The notes: generated by a model not told the origin, from the letters alone. A stretch of DNA of 64,000 nt from Salinigranum marinum (GCF_024228675.1 NZ_CP100461.1:3035398-3099397); one strand, 5' to 3'; counted from the stretch's first letter, positions 18,790 through 28,442 are shown. Made by a program: numbers and translations.

Positions 18790-18806
18790 CGGTCACCCGG
18801 TGACCG
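18790..18806. promoter_or_regulatory. Perfect palindrome next to the CBS gene start
   Basis: Arms CGGTCACC and GGTGACCG with a single base between them, ending two bases from the ATG of the CBS gene. Its place fits an operator or an RNA hairpin hiding the start codon. Confidence 0.4.
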
Positions 18807-18943
18807 TTGGACCGACACCACGGTAGAAGCGCGCGGTCGTTCTCACCGGCCGAGAAGACGGCTCACGAGGCCTGTTCTCACTGCGTACGGGTCGTCCCGA
18901 CCCCGGGGGCGGCGACAGCCAGTACCGACCGAAGGCAGGCATG

Positions 18944-20113
18944 TCAGGCGACGTTCCGCTCGTCGTCGCCCCCGTCGCGGCCGGAGTCGAACCGCGCGCC
19001 GGAGAGCCGTGAGACGTCCAGCAGCGACGCCGTGCCGTCGAAACAGAGTTCGGTGACGAGTTTGCCGGTGGCGGGCGAGTGCTGGAAGCCGTGGCCCGAG
19101 AACCCGCCCGCGGTCACGACCCCCGGGCGCGACAGTTCGACGATTGGGTGGTGGTCGGGCGTGACGGCGTACAGCCCCGCCCAGCCGCGGACGATGCCGC
19201 TCTCGGGGCCGAAGTGGCCCGCCGTCTCGCCGGCGTGTTCGACCGCAGTCACGGCCCAGTCGAGGTCCATCGTCGTGTCGTAGTCGTCGGGGTCGACATC
19301 GGGGTCCGTGGACGCGAAGTGGCCGCCGACGAGCGCCTGCCCCTCGCGCTCGGGACGGAAGTACGATCCAGTGTCGAGGTCGATCGTCAGCGGAACCGAC
19401 TCCGGAACGGGCGTCTCGGGCGCGACGACCGCGACCTGCCGACGACGCGGCGCGATCGGGAGATCCTGCCCGAGCATCGCGCCGACGCGTCGGGCCCACG
19501 CCCCCGCGGCGTTGACGAACACGTCCGCGTCGAGCGTCGCGTCGGGCGTATCGACCGCGACGTCGGCCCGCACCGGGTCGCCGGTGTCCGCGACCGTCAC
19601 CCCCGTCACGGGCGTCTTCGTCCGGATCTCCGCCCCGGCCTCGCTGGCCGCCCGCGAGAAGCCCTGCAACGCGAGGTGTGGATCCGCGAAGCCGTCGGTC
19701 GGCGAGTACGTCGCGCCGACGAACGACGCTGCGTGGAGTTCGGGGCAGTACTCGCGGGCCTCGTCCGCCGAGAGATACTCGCTCGGGACGCCGAGGTCGT
19801 TCTGCATCGCCACCTGCTCGCGGAAGCGCGCCGCGGTCTCCTCGCGCCGCGCGAGGAAGAGGTAGCCCGAGCGGCGGTGGGCGATGTCGACCCCGAACCG
19901 CTCTTCGAAGGAGTCCCACACGTCGAGCGAGGCGAGCGACAGCCGCACGTTCACGCGCGTCGAGAACTGCGTGCGGATCCCGCCGGCGGAGCGGTCCGTG
20001 TTGCCGCTGCCGAGCGAGCCCGCCTCGCAGACGGTGACCGCCGCACCGCGACGGGCCAGGTAGTACGCGGCGGCGAGTCCGACGATCCCACCGCCGCAGA
20101 CGACGACGTGCAC
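18944..20113 (-). CDS. FAD-dependent amine oxidoreductase (DAO / sarcosine oxidase beta-like)
   Basis: 389 residues. The N-terminal Rossmann motif VVVCGGGIVGLAAAYYLARRG binds FAD, followed by the acidic ribose residue in VCEAG. The middle part has the DAO substrate domain (NAAGAWARRV). The C-terminal FAD contact is TAGGFSGHGFQHSPATGKL, characteristic of sarcosine/dimethylglycine oxidase and glycine oxidase relatives. It probably oxidises an N-methyl or secondary amino acid, releasing peroxide or passing electrons on. The exact substrate is not clear. It is divergent from the ornithine cyclodeaminase-like gene, so the two may serve amino acid breakdown together. Confidence 0.88.
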   Translation of the reverse strand: MHVVVCGGGIVGLAAAYYLARRGAAVTVCEAGSLGSGNTDRSAGGIRTQFSTRVNVRLSLASLDVWDSFEERFGVDIAHRRSGYLFLARREETAARFREQVAMQNDLGVPSEYLSADEAREYCPELHAASFVGATYSPTDGFADPHLALQGFSRAASEAGAEIRTKTPVTGVTVADTGDPVRADVAVDTPDATLDADVFVNAAGAWARRVGAMLGQDLPIAPRRRQVAVVAPETPVPESVPLTIDLDTGSYFRPEREGQALVGGHFASTDPDVDPDDYDTTMDLDWAVTAVEHAGETAGHFGPESGIVRGWAGLYAVTPDHHPIVELSRPGVVTAGGFSGHGFQHSPATGKLVTELCFDGTASLLDVSRLSGARFDSGRDGGDDERNVA

Positions 20114-20430
20114 GGTCGATGTCGCGTGGCAGAGGTGAAGAACGTTGTGCGGGAGCGGCCGAGCCGTGCGTCCGAGTACCCGCCGGCCCTGCGGTGGCGC
20201 GGCGGTCGCGGCTCCGGCCGCGTTCCCAACGAGTAGAGCGAGTGGGAAGCCGCGAGCGGAGGTGTCGCCAGCCCCGGCGCGAGAGACGAGGAGACGAGCG
20301 AACGGAGTGACCGAGTGTCCGAGCCGGGTGGGGAGGTCCGCGGCCGCACCGCTCCGGCAGCAGCGCGGTCTGGTGACCGAAGCAAGGAGTCAGAGAAACG
20401 TTCACCACCCCGCCACGCGACCGACCGTCC
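20114..20430. other. Divergent spacer between the DAO and cyclodeaminase-like genes
   Basis: About 317 bases without a supported gene. It must hold two promoters, but no strong TATA box stands out. The sequence has several short GC-rich inverted pieces of the kind gagcgag/ctcgctc. Confidence 0.4.
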
Positions 20431-21390
20431 ATGCGTGTCCTCACCGACGCGGACGTCGCGCGCGTGCTCTCGCTTTCTGACCTGCTTCCCGTCGTCGAGC
20501 GGGCGTTCGTGAAGCAGGGACGCGGCGACGTCGAACGACCGCCACGGCCCCACTTCCCCGTCGGTGACGGGGCGACCGAAGGGACGGCGCTCGTGATGCC
20601 GGCGGCGATCCACGGCGCGTCGACGTTCACCACCAAAGTCGCGACGGTCCACGAGTCCAACGCGAACGCGGGCCTGCCGACCGTCCGCGCGCAGGTCCAC
20701 GTCACGGACGCCGCGACGGGCGAGGCGCTGGCGACGATGGACGGAAACCGGCTCACGAACGCCCGGACGGGCTGTATCGGCGGGCTCGCCGCCCGTGAAC
20801 TCGCGCCCGAGGGGCCGGTCCGCCTGGGCGTCGTCGGGGCGGGCGCACAGGCGCGGTGGCAGACGCGCGCGGTCGCAGCCGCGACCGATCTCGAACGGGT
20901 TCGAGTCTACTCCCCGACGCCCGACTCCCGGGCCGAGTGCGCAGCCGACCTCCGGGCCGAGGGGATAGATGCCACCGCGGTCGACACGGCCGAGGAGGCT
21001 GTCGCGGACGCCTCGGTGGTCGTGACGGCGACGACGGCGACCGACCCCGTCTTTCCGGGGAGCGCGCTCGCGGCCGGGACGCTCGTGGTCGCCGTCGGTG
21101 CCTACACCGAGGAGATGTGCGAGCTCGACGAGACGACGATCGAGCGGGCGGCGCGCGTCTTCGCCGACGTGCCCGCGGAGGTCGCCGAGACGGGTGATCT
21201 CCAGGGCCGGCTCACGGCTGACGAACTCGTCGCGCTCTCGGAGGTGTTCGAGGGGCGCGCTGGCCGCGACCGCGACGACGAGCGACTCGTCGTCGACAGC
21301 GTCGGGAGCGCGGTGCTCGACGCGGCGGCCGCCGAACACGTCCTCGACTGCGCCGCGGCGGACGGGGTGGGAACGGTCGTCGAGGAGTGA
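20431..21390 (+). CDS. Ornithine cyclodeaminase / mu-crystallin family enzyme
   Basis: 319 residues. This NAD(P)-binding family includes ornithine cyclodeaminase, archaeal alanine dehydrogenase and delta1-pyrroline-2-carboxylate reductase. The motifs are TKVATVHESNANAGLPTVRA, the conserved LTNARTG block and the Rossmann loop LGVVGAGAQARWQTRA. They are followed by ATTATDPVF and VVAVGAYTEEMCELD. An alanine dehydrogenase or imine reductase role is as likely as ornithine cyclodeamination. The start at 20431 matches the family N-terminus (LTDADVARVLSLSDLLPVVE). It converges on trpS with only 4 bases between stops. Confidence 0.9.
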   Translation: MRVLTDADVARVLSLSDLLPVVERAFVKQGRGDVERPPRPHFPVGDGATEGTALVMPAAIHGASTFTTKVATVHESNANAGLPTVRAQVHVTDAATGEALATMDGNRLTNARTGCIGGLAARELAPEGPVRLGVVGAGAQARWQTRAVAAATDLERVRVYSPTPDSRAECAADLRAEGIDATAVDTAEEAVADASVVVTATTATDPVFPGSALAAGTLVVAVGAYTEEMCELDETTIERAARVFADVPAEVAETGDLQGRLTADELVALSEVFEGRAGRDRDDERLVVDSVGSAVLDAAAAEHVLDCAAADGVGTVVEE

Positions 21391-21394
21391 GCGC

Positions 21395-23044
21395 TCAGTC
21401 GTCGGCCTCGCCCGCGACCGTCCGCCGCGGCGACTCCAACTCGATGTCGAGGTCGTCCAGCATCGGCGCGACCTCCTCCCGATTCGCCTGGTGGTCTTCG
21501 AGGAACTCCTTCATCAACTGCGCCGCCTGCTCCTTGCAGTCGCCACAGAGCCGTTCGCCGCCGACGCACTCGTCGTACACTTCCTTCGCGAAGTCGTCAT
21601 CGTCGCCGGAGAGGAGATACGCGTACAGTTCGTACACGGGGCATTTGTCCGCCTCGCCGCCGAGTTCGCGCTGTTCCTCGGCGGTGTCTCGTCCGCCCGT
21701 CGTCGCCGATTTGACCTTCGCGTAGCCGTCTTCGGGGTCGTCCAACAGCGAGATGTGGCTCGCGGGGATCGACGAAGACATCTTCCCGCCGGTGAGACCG
21801 GTCATGAACCGGTGGTAGATCGACGACGGCGGGTAGAAGCCGTAGCCGCCAGTGTCGACTTCGACCTGCCGGGCGAGTTCTTCGGCTTCTTCGAAAGAGA
21901 GGTCGAACGCGTCGACGTGTTCGTCGTAGCGCCGCTTCTCGCCCGGGATCCGCTCGACGAGCGCTTCGAACGCCCGATCGGGGGCGTCACGCGACAGGAA
22001 CCGAATGCGGGGGCGGAGCGGTTCCATTCCGGCGTTCTGGAGCTTCGTCGCGGCGCTGGCGCGGACGCCGTCGCCGACGGCGGGGCTGTCGACCGTCGGC
22101 CGGTCGGCGTCGAAGTCGACCGTCTGGGGGTCGAGGAGGTACTGCGCGCCGTGGACGCAGCGGACGTCCTGGTCGTCGTCCGCGCGGTCGGCGAGCGTCT
22201 CGTACGCCTCGGCGACGACGACCCGCTCGTCGTCGTCCAGTTCCTGACTGAAGTACGCCTCGGTGATCTTGAAGAAACGCATTCGCGCCGCCAGATCCCG
22301 CGCGAGGCGGACGTGTGGGTCCTGGTCCGGTCCGACGGGGATGACCGTCGGCTTCGGCTCGTCCATCTGCGGGTAGAGGATGTCGGCCATCTGCGTCACG
22401 ACGCTCTGCATGTGCGAGACCGACGTCTCGCCGTCGAAGCCGTAGATGCCCTCTAGCTCCGCGAACCGCGCCTTGGAGCCGAGTTCGAACGCGAGGTCCT
22501 GGACTTCCTCGTTGCCCGACTGCCGGTAGAGCACTCCGTCGTCGGGATCGAAGCCGAGCGCGAGGAGCGACAGCAGGTAGTCGCGGGCGTGTTCGTCGAT
22601 CTCCGCCCAGGTGAGCCCCCGGGCGGCGTGGGCTTCGAGGTCGGCGATGAGGCCGTAGGCGTCCGCACCCTGCTCTTGATGCCAGATGATCTCGTCGAAC
22701 ACCAGCTTGTGGCCGATGTGCGGATCCCCCGTCGGCATGAACCCCGAGAGCACGGCGACGGGATCGCCGTTCCGAAGCGCCTCCGCGACGGGACCGTAGT
22801 CGCGGTGCCCGAAGATGACCCCTCGGCGCATCAGGTAGTGGGGGTTCGGCACCGCTTCGAGGATAGAATCGAACTCCTCGATGCCGAACTCCTCGAACAG
22901 TTTGCGGTAGTCGGCGATCGTCGACGATCCCCATGGGTCGAGCGTCACGTCGTCGGCACCGGTCGCCGTGCCGCCATCGGTGCGACTCGTGCTGTCGGCT
23001 CGGGGGTCGTGCTCGTCGGCGTCCGTCGGTGTGTCGTCGGTCAT
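21395..23044 (-). CDS. trpS: Tryptophanyl-tRNA synthetase
   Basis: 549 residues, a long haloarchaeal form with a low-complexity acidic N-terminal extension of about 35 residues. It is a class I synthetase: the HIGH motif is PTGDPHIGHKLVFDE and the KMSKS motif is GGKMSSSIPASH. A C-terminal CGDCKEQAAQL segment has the CxxC often seen in archaeal TrpS. The start overlaps the stop of endA by four bases (ATGA), so the two are co-translated. This is a sensible link because haloarchaeal tRNA-Trp precursors carry an intron that EndA removes. Confidence 0.96.
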   Translation of the reverse strand: MTDDTPTDADEHDPRADSTSRTDGGTATGADDVTLDPWGSSTIADYRKLFEEFGIEEFDSILEAVPNPHYLMRRGVIFGHRDYGPVAEALRNGDPVAVLSGFMPTGDPHIGHKLVFDEIIWHQEQGADAYGLIADLEAHAARGLTWAEIDEHARDYLLSLLALGFDPDDGVLYRQSGNEEVQDLAFELGSKARFAELEGIYGFDGETSVSHMQSVVTQMADILYPQMDEPKPTVIPVGPDQDPHVRLARDLAARMRFFKITEAYFSQELDDDERVVVAEAYETLADRADDDQDVRCVHGAQYLLDPQTVDFDADRPTVDSPAVGDGVRASAATKLQNAGMEPLRPRIRFLSRDAPDRAFEALVERIPGEKRRYDEHVDAFDLSFEEAEELARQVEVDTGGYGFYPPSSIYHRFMTGLTGGKMSSSIPASHISLLDDPEDGYAKVKSATTGGRDTAEEQRELGGEADKCPVYELYAYLLSGDDDDFAKEVYDECVGGERLCGDCKEQAAQLMKEFLEDHQANREEVAPMLDDLDIELESPRRTVAGEADD

Positions 23045-24087
23045 GGGGTCAAGCGGGCTACGGAGAGCCAGTCTATGCCACCGTTGGCGCCGGTCAGCGC
23101 AAAAACCATTCGCTTGCGGACCCCGCCGGCGAGGCGGACGTCGAGCGAGAGGTCGCGCGGGAAGGTGGTGTGGTCCCGCGGGACCACGCGGACGAGCGAG
23201 TCCGAGTGTGAGAGGTCGGAGACGGTCGAGAACGACTCGTACACGCGAAAGTCCGCACCGAACTTGAAGCCGGACTTCGGAACGCCGCCGGCACCGCGGA
23301 GCGCGGCGTACGTCCGCAGGCGGCGGTCGAAGCGCTCACCCTCCACGTCGCGGCCCCGGGCGGTAACGCCCGCCTCGCCGACCTCACGGTCGCCGTCGGC
23401 GTCCATCACCGTCAGCGACCCACGGCGCGCGAGCGAGGCCGCCTCGACGAGCGACAGCTGGAGGGGACCGGCGTCGGCGGTGCGGCCGTAGAGCCGCTGG
23501 CCGTAGAAGTGGCCCTCGTACAACGCTTCGGGTGGCTCCCAGACGAGCACGCGGTCGGCCAGGAGCGTCCCTTCCAGGTCGGTCGGTGGGTCGGCATCCA
23601 GCGTTCCCCCGGGGACGTCCGTCGCCGTCTCGAAGTACGTCAGGTCGCCATCCTCGTCGACGATCGCGAGGGTGACGTCGCCGAGCGCCCGCGCCGGGAG
23701 CGACTCGCGCTCACCGACGACGCGGACGCGGTAGGCCACCTCGTCGTCCCACGGGCCGCTGCCGCGGGGGTAGACGACGAAGTCCGCGTCATCCGGGTGG
23801 TCCTCGCGCGCGGGAGAGAGGTAGAAGCCGCGGTCGCGGAGGTCCTTGTAGACGACGAACTCGAGAACGACGCCGGTCCGGGCGAGAAACGCACGGAAGC
23901 CGAGTTCGTCGCCGTCGGCGACGACACCGTCGAGGTCGCCGCGCTGAAGGAGGTGTGCGGCCTCGACCGAGGCGAGTTCGAGCCCGTCGCCGCCGGTCGG
24001 GCGGCCGTACCCGCGGGAGTCGTAAAACCGCTGGCGAGCGTTGCCCTCGAGGGCGACCGTCCCGCCGGGATCGAGCGTCCCTTGCAT
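23041..24087 (-). CDS. endA: tRNA-splicing endonuclease EndA, two-repeat homodimer type
   Basis: 348 residues with two endonuclease repeats, as in haloarchaeal EndA. The N-terminal copy (FVVYKDLRDRGFYLSP) is structural. The C-terminal copy keeps the active site: tyrosine in KSGFKFGADFRVYES, histidine in SDLSHSDSLVRVV and lysine in GVRKRMVFAL. It cuts bulge-helix-bulge motifs in pre-tRNA and in rRNA precursors. A well-formed target is present in this window in the 23S processing stem. The gene starts 48 nt after the upstream zinc-ribbon gene and overlaps trpS. Confidence 0.95.
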   Translation of the reverse strand: MQGTLDPGGTVALEGNARQRFYDSRGYGRPTGGDGLELASVEAAHLLQRGDLDGVVADGDELGFRAFLARTGVVLEFVVYKDLRDRGFYLSPAREDHPDDADFVVYPRGSGPWDDEVAYRVRVVGERESLPARALGDVTLAIVDEDGDLTYFETATDVPGGTLDADPPTDLEGTLLADRVLVWEPPEALYEGHFYGQRLYGRTADAGPLQLSLVEAASLARRGSLTVMDADGDREVGEAGVTARGRDVEGERFDRRLRTYAALRGAGGVPKSGFKFGADFRVYESFSTVSDLSHSDSLVRVVPRDHTTFPRDLSLDVRLAGGVRKRMVFALTGANGGIDWLSVARLTP

Positions 24088-24134
24088 ACCCGCTTGCCGG
24101 CGTGGGACGTCAAAGGCCCACCGGTTGCGTGCAG

Positions 24135-24980
24135 TCAGCCGCGACCGTCGCTGTCGGTGTCCGCGTCGCGGGAGTCACCGTCGAGCACGTCGTTCCCGTG
24201 CCCGTCGCCAGCGTGGTCGACGGCCTCGTCGGGGTGGTCGTCCCGCGCCCGGAACGGCTCGCAGGTCCCGTCCAGACACCGCCGCCCGGTCGCCGTCTCG
24301 AAGACGGGGAGCCCACAGCCGCAGGTGTCGACGACGACGCCCGCGGGGAGCGAGAACGCCGTCTCGCAGGCGGGGTAGTCGTCACAGCCGGCGAGCAGCC
24401 GTCCCGAGCGCCTGATGATCCGGAGCGGCGAGCCGCAGTCGGGACAGGACCAGACGCCGTCGAACCGCGCGCGGACCGCGTCGTCGAGCGGGTCGCACGA
24501 CCGGTCGACACACACCTCGAACACCGCCCCGCGCTCGGCGCGCATCAGCGGGAGCCCGCAGTCGTCACACGTCTCCGCCAGCACTCGAGCGCCCGCGACG
24601 AGCGGGTAGCGAACGCCCGAGTCGAGGCCGACGACGCTCCCGCCGGCGCGGACGAGCGGTTCGCCCGTCTCGGGGTGGTGGCCGACGGGAACGCCCGCCT
24701 CGGTGACCGGGTATGCCGCGCGCCCGGCGACCGCGTGAGAGACGACGCGGAGGGTCTGCTCGCCGGCTCGAGCGGTGAGGCCGAACCCCGAGGAGTCCTC
24801 CTCGACGGAGAGCGAATCCGGTCGCGTGAGCCAGGCCACGGGCTGGTAGCCGTCGGCGTCGTGGACGAGGACGGTGCGGTCGGGCTTGACCACGACGACG
24901 ACGTGGCCGCGGGTCGTGCGGTCGCGGGTGCCCTCGAACGTGGTGGTACAGTCGCCGGCGAAGACACGGGTCGAGTCCAT
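24135..24980 (-). CDS. NucS N-terminal-like domain protein with zinc ribbons
   Basis: 281 residues. The first about 90 residues (TTFEGTRDRTTRGHVVVVVKPDRT, then VLVHDADGYQPVAWL) resemble the N-terminal beta domain of NucS/EndoMS, which binds DNA ends and PCNA. The NucS nuclease domain is absent. Instead there are several CxxC pairs (CDDCGLPL, CPDCGSPL, CDDYPACE, CGCGLPVF), like topoisomerase I C4 zinc ribbons, and an acidic tail. A role in recognising nucleic acid structure is likely. A nuclease role is not supported. It heads a cluster with endA and trpS on the same strand. The ATG at 24980 follows a spacer of about 65 nt. Confidence 0.8.
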   Translation of the reverse strand: MDSTRVFAGDCTTTFEGTRDRTTRGHVVVVVKPDRTVLVHDADGYQPVAWLTRPDSLSVEEDSSGFGLTARAGEQTLRVVSHAVAGRAAYPVTEAGVPVGHHPETGEPLVRAGGSVVGLDSGVRYPLVAGARVLAETCDDCGLPLMRAERGAVFEVCVDRSCDPLDDAVRARFDGVWSCPDCGSPLRIIRRSGRLLAGCDDYPACETAFSLPAGVVVDTCGCGLPVFETATGRRCLDGTCEPFRARDDHPDEAVDHAGDGHGNDVLDGDSRDADTDSDGRG

Positions 24981-25045
24981 GCGACGGGGTGGCTGCCCCC
25001 TCCGGTATGAACCTCCGGCCAAGGGTTTTCGTACCGTGAGGGGTG

Positions 25046-26872
25046 TCAGTCCCGGCGGACGAACAGGAGTGCCGCGACGGCGGCCGCGACGAGCGCGACG
25101 GGGGGCCCGAAACCGGGGAACGTCGTCGACGTCGAACTCGAACTGGTGGACGCCGTCGTCGACCGGGGGGCGCGGACGCGGACCGTCGCGGTCTCGGTGT
25201 CGACCCGGGCCGTGTACGTCCCGGGCGCGACGATGTTGTGGACGAACCGGACCGTCGTCTCCCCCCCGGCTGGAACGGTGACCTCCCGTGAGTTGACCAG
25301 CTGTCCGAACAGTTCGAGCTCGACCGTGTCGGTTCTCGGGCGGTCGGTCGGGTTCTGCACCGTCACCAGGACCACCGCCTCTTCCGACGGGCGGATCTCC
25401 TGTTTCTCGAACGAGACGTCGGTCACGACGACCCCGTCGCCGGGCGCGTCGGCGGCGGTGGTCGCGCCGGGCTCGGGCGTGCCACGGTCGCCGGTCGTGA
25501 CCGCAGTGGCCGCGTCGTCCGGCTCGGGGGACGTCTCGCTCCCCGCCGGGGTCGACGGCGTCGCGGGCGACAGTGCCGGAGAGGAGGGCGCACCGTGTCG
25601 GTAGCGGAGGTCGACGGCCGGTTCGGGCTCGTCAGACGTCGACGCCGTGTCGAGTTCGACCGCGACCGTGTTGCGTCCGGGCCGGAGCCACTCCGCGTTC
25701 GCCGGGAGCGACGCGGTCTCGCCGGGGGCGAGCGTCCCCGCGTACTCGGTTCGGTTGCCGTTCACCGTGACGGCCGGGTTCGCGCTGTGGGAGATCTCCT
25801 GGTACCGAACGGTGGCGACGAGGTCGGCACCGTTCGCCGCGAACGACGGCTTGAACGAATCACCCGTCTGGAGGTCGACCGTCTCCGTCACGGTCTCGTT
25901 GTCGTCGAAGGTTCCGAACGAGACGACGTCGCCGGCGGAGTCCCTGAGCGACACGTTCGCCGGGAGGCCCGTCGAGACGGTGAGGTTCGCGACGAAGTCA
26001 CCCGCGTCGCCGCGCTCGCTGTTCTCGTAGCCGTCCCGGTCGGCGGCAGTCTCGTCCAGCGGGGCGCGGACCGGCCCGCCGATCGTCGAGACGAACTCGA
26101 CCGTCACCCCGTCGGACGTCGTAGTGTAGGGGGTGTCGAACTGGATGGTCGTCGACCCCGTCCCCGTCGGGCAGAGGCCGGACGCGACCTGGATGCCCTC
26201 GCTGTACGCCCCGTTCTGTCCGTCCTCGTTCACGTAGACGTCGGCACAGCCGCCGTCGACGGACGACAGTTCGGGGATCGTCAGCCGGTGCAGTTCCACG
26301 TTCGCCGGGACCGAACGGATCGTGTGCGCCGAGTGAGTGTCGTCGCCGAAGAGCGTCCCGTTCGGCAGGTCGTTCGACGCGTAGCCGGTGTTCCACGAGC
26401 CCTGACGGGCCGTCAACGACACCTCGGGGTTGCCGGTTCCGTCCGGACCCGCCGGTTCGACGTCGCCGGCGATACGCAGATCCCAGATGGCTCCCGGCGT
26501 GAGCGGTGTCGAGACCGTGTCGACCTCGGTCGTCGCCACGCCGGTCACCTCGATCGAGAGGTTCCCCACGCCGTCGAGGCTCGACAGTTCGTACTCCGAG
26601 ACGGTGCCGTTCGTCGCGCCCGTCGCCGTGAGCGAGACGTTCGGACCGGGGGTCGTGAGCGAGACGTTCCGGTCGGCCGCCCCGACGCCGGCGGCGCGGG
26701 TCGACGCTGCCGTTCCCACGGGCCACGTCGTGCCGTGGGCGAGGGTCGTGCGTTCGGTGTCCGACGGGACGGGCGGCGCGTGCGCCGTCTCGAGCGCTCC
26801 AACCGGTGCCGTCACCGTTCCCGTGAGCGTACAGAGCACCAGACAGAGCGCGACGAGCGATCGACCGTTCAT
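25046..26872 (-). CDS. PGF-CTERM surface protein
   Basis: 608 residues. A signal peptide covers about residues 1-26 (LVALCLVLCTLTGTVTAPVGA). The C-terminus has a Ser/Thr stretch, the tripartite PGF-CTERM signal (FPGFGPP), a hydrophobic helix and RRD. It is therefore a candidate substrate of archaeosortase ArtA, ending up lipid-anchored at the S-layer. The body is beta-rich. The last domain (about 470-560; VELELFGQLVNSREVTVPAG, then [13 protein letters not shown]) is a CARDB-like adhesion fold shared with the next gene upstream. The ligand is unknown. Confidence 0.85.
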   Translation of the reverse strand: MNGRSLVALCLVLCTLTGTVTAPVGALETAHAPPVPSDTERTTLAHGTTWPVGTAASTRAAGVGAADRNVSLTTPGPNVSLTATGATNGTVSEYELSSLDGVGNLSIEVTGVATTEVDTVSTPLTPGAIWDLRIAGDVEPAGPDGTGNPEVSLTARQGSWNTGYASNDLPNGTLFGDDTHSAHTIRSVPANVELHRLTIPELSSVDGGCADVYVNEDGQNGAYSEGIQVASGLCPTGTGSTTIQFDTPYTTTSDGVTVEFVSTIGGPVRAPLDETAADRDGYENSERGDAGDFVANLTVSTGLPANVSLRDSAGDVVSFGTFDDNETVTETVDLQTGDSFKPSFAANGADLVATVRYQEISHSANPAVTVNGNRTEYAGTLAPGETASLPANAEWLRPGRNTVAVELDTASTSDEPEPAVDLRYRHGAPSSPALSPATPSTPAGSETSPEPDDAATAVTTGDRGTPEPGATTAADAPGDGVVVTDVSFEKQEIRPSEEAVVLVTVQNPTDRPRTDTVELELFGQLVNSREVTVPAGGETTVRFVHNIVAPGTYTARVDTETATVRVRAPRSTTASTSSSSTSTTFPGFGPPVALVAAAVAALLFVRRD

Positions 26873-27047
26873 CGGGGCCGTCCGGCGGGTCGGCTCATCG
26901 CTGCCACCGACCCGGTGCGATGTGTAGTGTGCCCAGCAATTCAGCTTCTACGTACGTTCGTGGTCACAAAAATACGCTGGTCGGGAACACGCGATCCGCC
27001 GAACGGGACTCGCCGACTCCGGCGTCGGACGATCCGGTCGAGAGCGA

Positions 27048-28442
27048 TCAGGCCCGACGCCGTGCGAGGAGGAGTCCCCCGGCGAGAACCGAAAGGAACG
27101 CGACGAAGAGGCCGAACCCGGGAAACGTCGTCGACGTCGCTGTCGGCGTCGTGGGCGTGTCCGACCCACGGTCGGCTTCGACGACCGTGACTGTCGCAGT
27201 CTCGGCACCGACGCGCGCCGTATACGTTCCGGGCGCGACGATGTTGTGTGTGAACTCGACCTGCACCTCACCCCGGGGCGGAACCCTGACCTCACGGGAG
27301 TTGACGATCTGCTCGAACAGTTCGAGTTCGACCGTGTGATCGTCCGCTGTCGTCGTCGGGTTCCGTACCGTCACGACGACGACGGTCGGTTCGCCGACCG
27401 CGACGCGTTCGGACCGGACGGAGACGTCGGTCACGACCGTGTCGTCGACGTCCAGCACGTCCGCGTCCGAGGCGTTCGACCGGGTCGTCAGGACGGAACT
27501 GGTGTTGACCGGGGTCGGCGAGGGCGTCGCGGACGCGGTGGCCGTCCCCGAGCCGCTGTCGAGGAAGCCGAACAGCCCACCGCCACTACTGCCGCCACCA
27601 CCACTCCCGTCGTCGCTACTGCCGCCGCCTCCGCCTCCACCGCCGCCTCCGCCACCGCTACTCCCACCACCACCGCCGACGGGAGCTTCGGGCTGTGGTG
27701 TTTCGGTCGCCGTTGTTGTCCCGTTCGACCCGTCCGTCGGCGTCGGCGTCGTAGTGGCGTTCGTCGGAGTCTCCGTCCCCGCCACCGCCGACGTCGGCGT
27801 CACTGTCTCGGTCTCCGTCGCTGTCGGCGTTGCCGTCGGGGTCGATGTCGGCGTCGTGGTTCCTGTCGGGGTCGCTGTCTCCGTCCCGGTCGGGGTCGCC
27901 GTCTCCGTCTCTGTTGGTGTCGCTGTCTCCGTTCCGGTCGGTGTCGCTGTTTCCGTTCCGGTCGGTGTCGCCGTCTCCGTCTCTGTTGGTGTCGCTGTCT
28001 CCGTTCCGGTCGGTGTCGCCGTCTCTGTCTCGGTCGGTGTCACCGTCTCCGTCTCTGTTGGTGTCGCCGTCTCTGTCTCGGTCGGTGTCACCGTCTCCGT
28101 CTCTGTTGGTGTCGCCGTCTCTGTCTCGGTCGGTGTCACCGTCTCCGTCTCTGTTGGTGTCACCGTCTCCGTCTCTGTTGGTGTCGCTGTCTCCGTCTCG
28201 GTCGGTGTCGCGGTTGGTGTTTCCGTCGGTGTCGCCGTCTCCGTCTCAGTCGGTGTTTCTGTCTCCGTTGGCGTCGCTGTCGGTGGTGGGGTCTCGGTCT
28301 CTGTTTCGGTCGGTTCGACCTGGTCGATTCGTGTCGAGCCGTTCGCGGCGTCGGTCGAAGCACCTCCCGGGAAGCTGAACGCTGCGCTGGCGAGCAGGAC
28401 GACGGCGACGAGTCCGACCGCGACGGACGTGCGACTGATCAT
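27048..28442 (-). CDS. PGF-CTERM surface protein with Thr/Glu/Pro repeat and poly-Gly linker
   Basis: 464 residues. A signal peptide or anchor is at about 1-28. Residues of about 42-220 are a low-complexity repeat of the type T-E-T-E-T-A-T-P (24 bp per unit), with G-T replacing E-T in places. A Gly/Ser linker follows, with a run of 12 Gly. Then a CARDB-like domain ([33 protein letters not shown]) is clearly paralogous to that of the neighbouring protein, and a PGF-CTERM tail (FPGFGLF, helix, RRRA) ends it. The Thr-rich stalk is a likely O-glycosylation site. Confidence 0.85.
   Translation of the reverse strand: MISRTSVAVGLVAVVLLASAAFSFPGGASTDAANGSTRIDQVEPTETETETPPPTATPTETETPTETETATPTETPTATPTETETATPTETETVTPTETETVTPTETETATPTETETVTPTETETATPTETETVTPTETETATPTGTETATPTETETATPTGTETATPTGTETATPTETETATPTGTETATPTGTTTPTSTPTATPTATETETVTPTSAVAGTETPTNATTTPTPTDGSNGTTTATETPQPEAPVGGGGGSSGGGGGGGGGGGGSSDDGSGGGGSSGGGLFGFLDSGSGTATASATPSPTPVNTSSVLTTRSNASDADVLDVDDTVVTDVSVRSERVAVGEPTVVVVTVRNPTTTADDHTVELELFEQIVNSREVRVPPRGEVQVEFTHNIVAPGTYTARVGAETATVTVVEADRGSDTPTTPTATSTTFPGFGLFVAFLSVLAGGLLLARRRA
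27770..28322 (-). repeat. 24-bp minisatellite coding the Thr/Glu/Pro stalk
   Basis: About 20 or more units with mostly synonymous or E-to-G changes, all in frame. The units remain similar at the DNA level (gtctccgtctcggtcggtgt type on the plus strand), so copy number is expected to vary between strains. Confidence 0.8.

Noticed and set aside
27770-28322. Regular repeats that look at first like a CRISPR array
   Set aside because: The units are contiguous without unique spacers and are in frame in a surface-protein gene. No cas genes are present.
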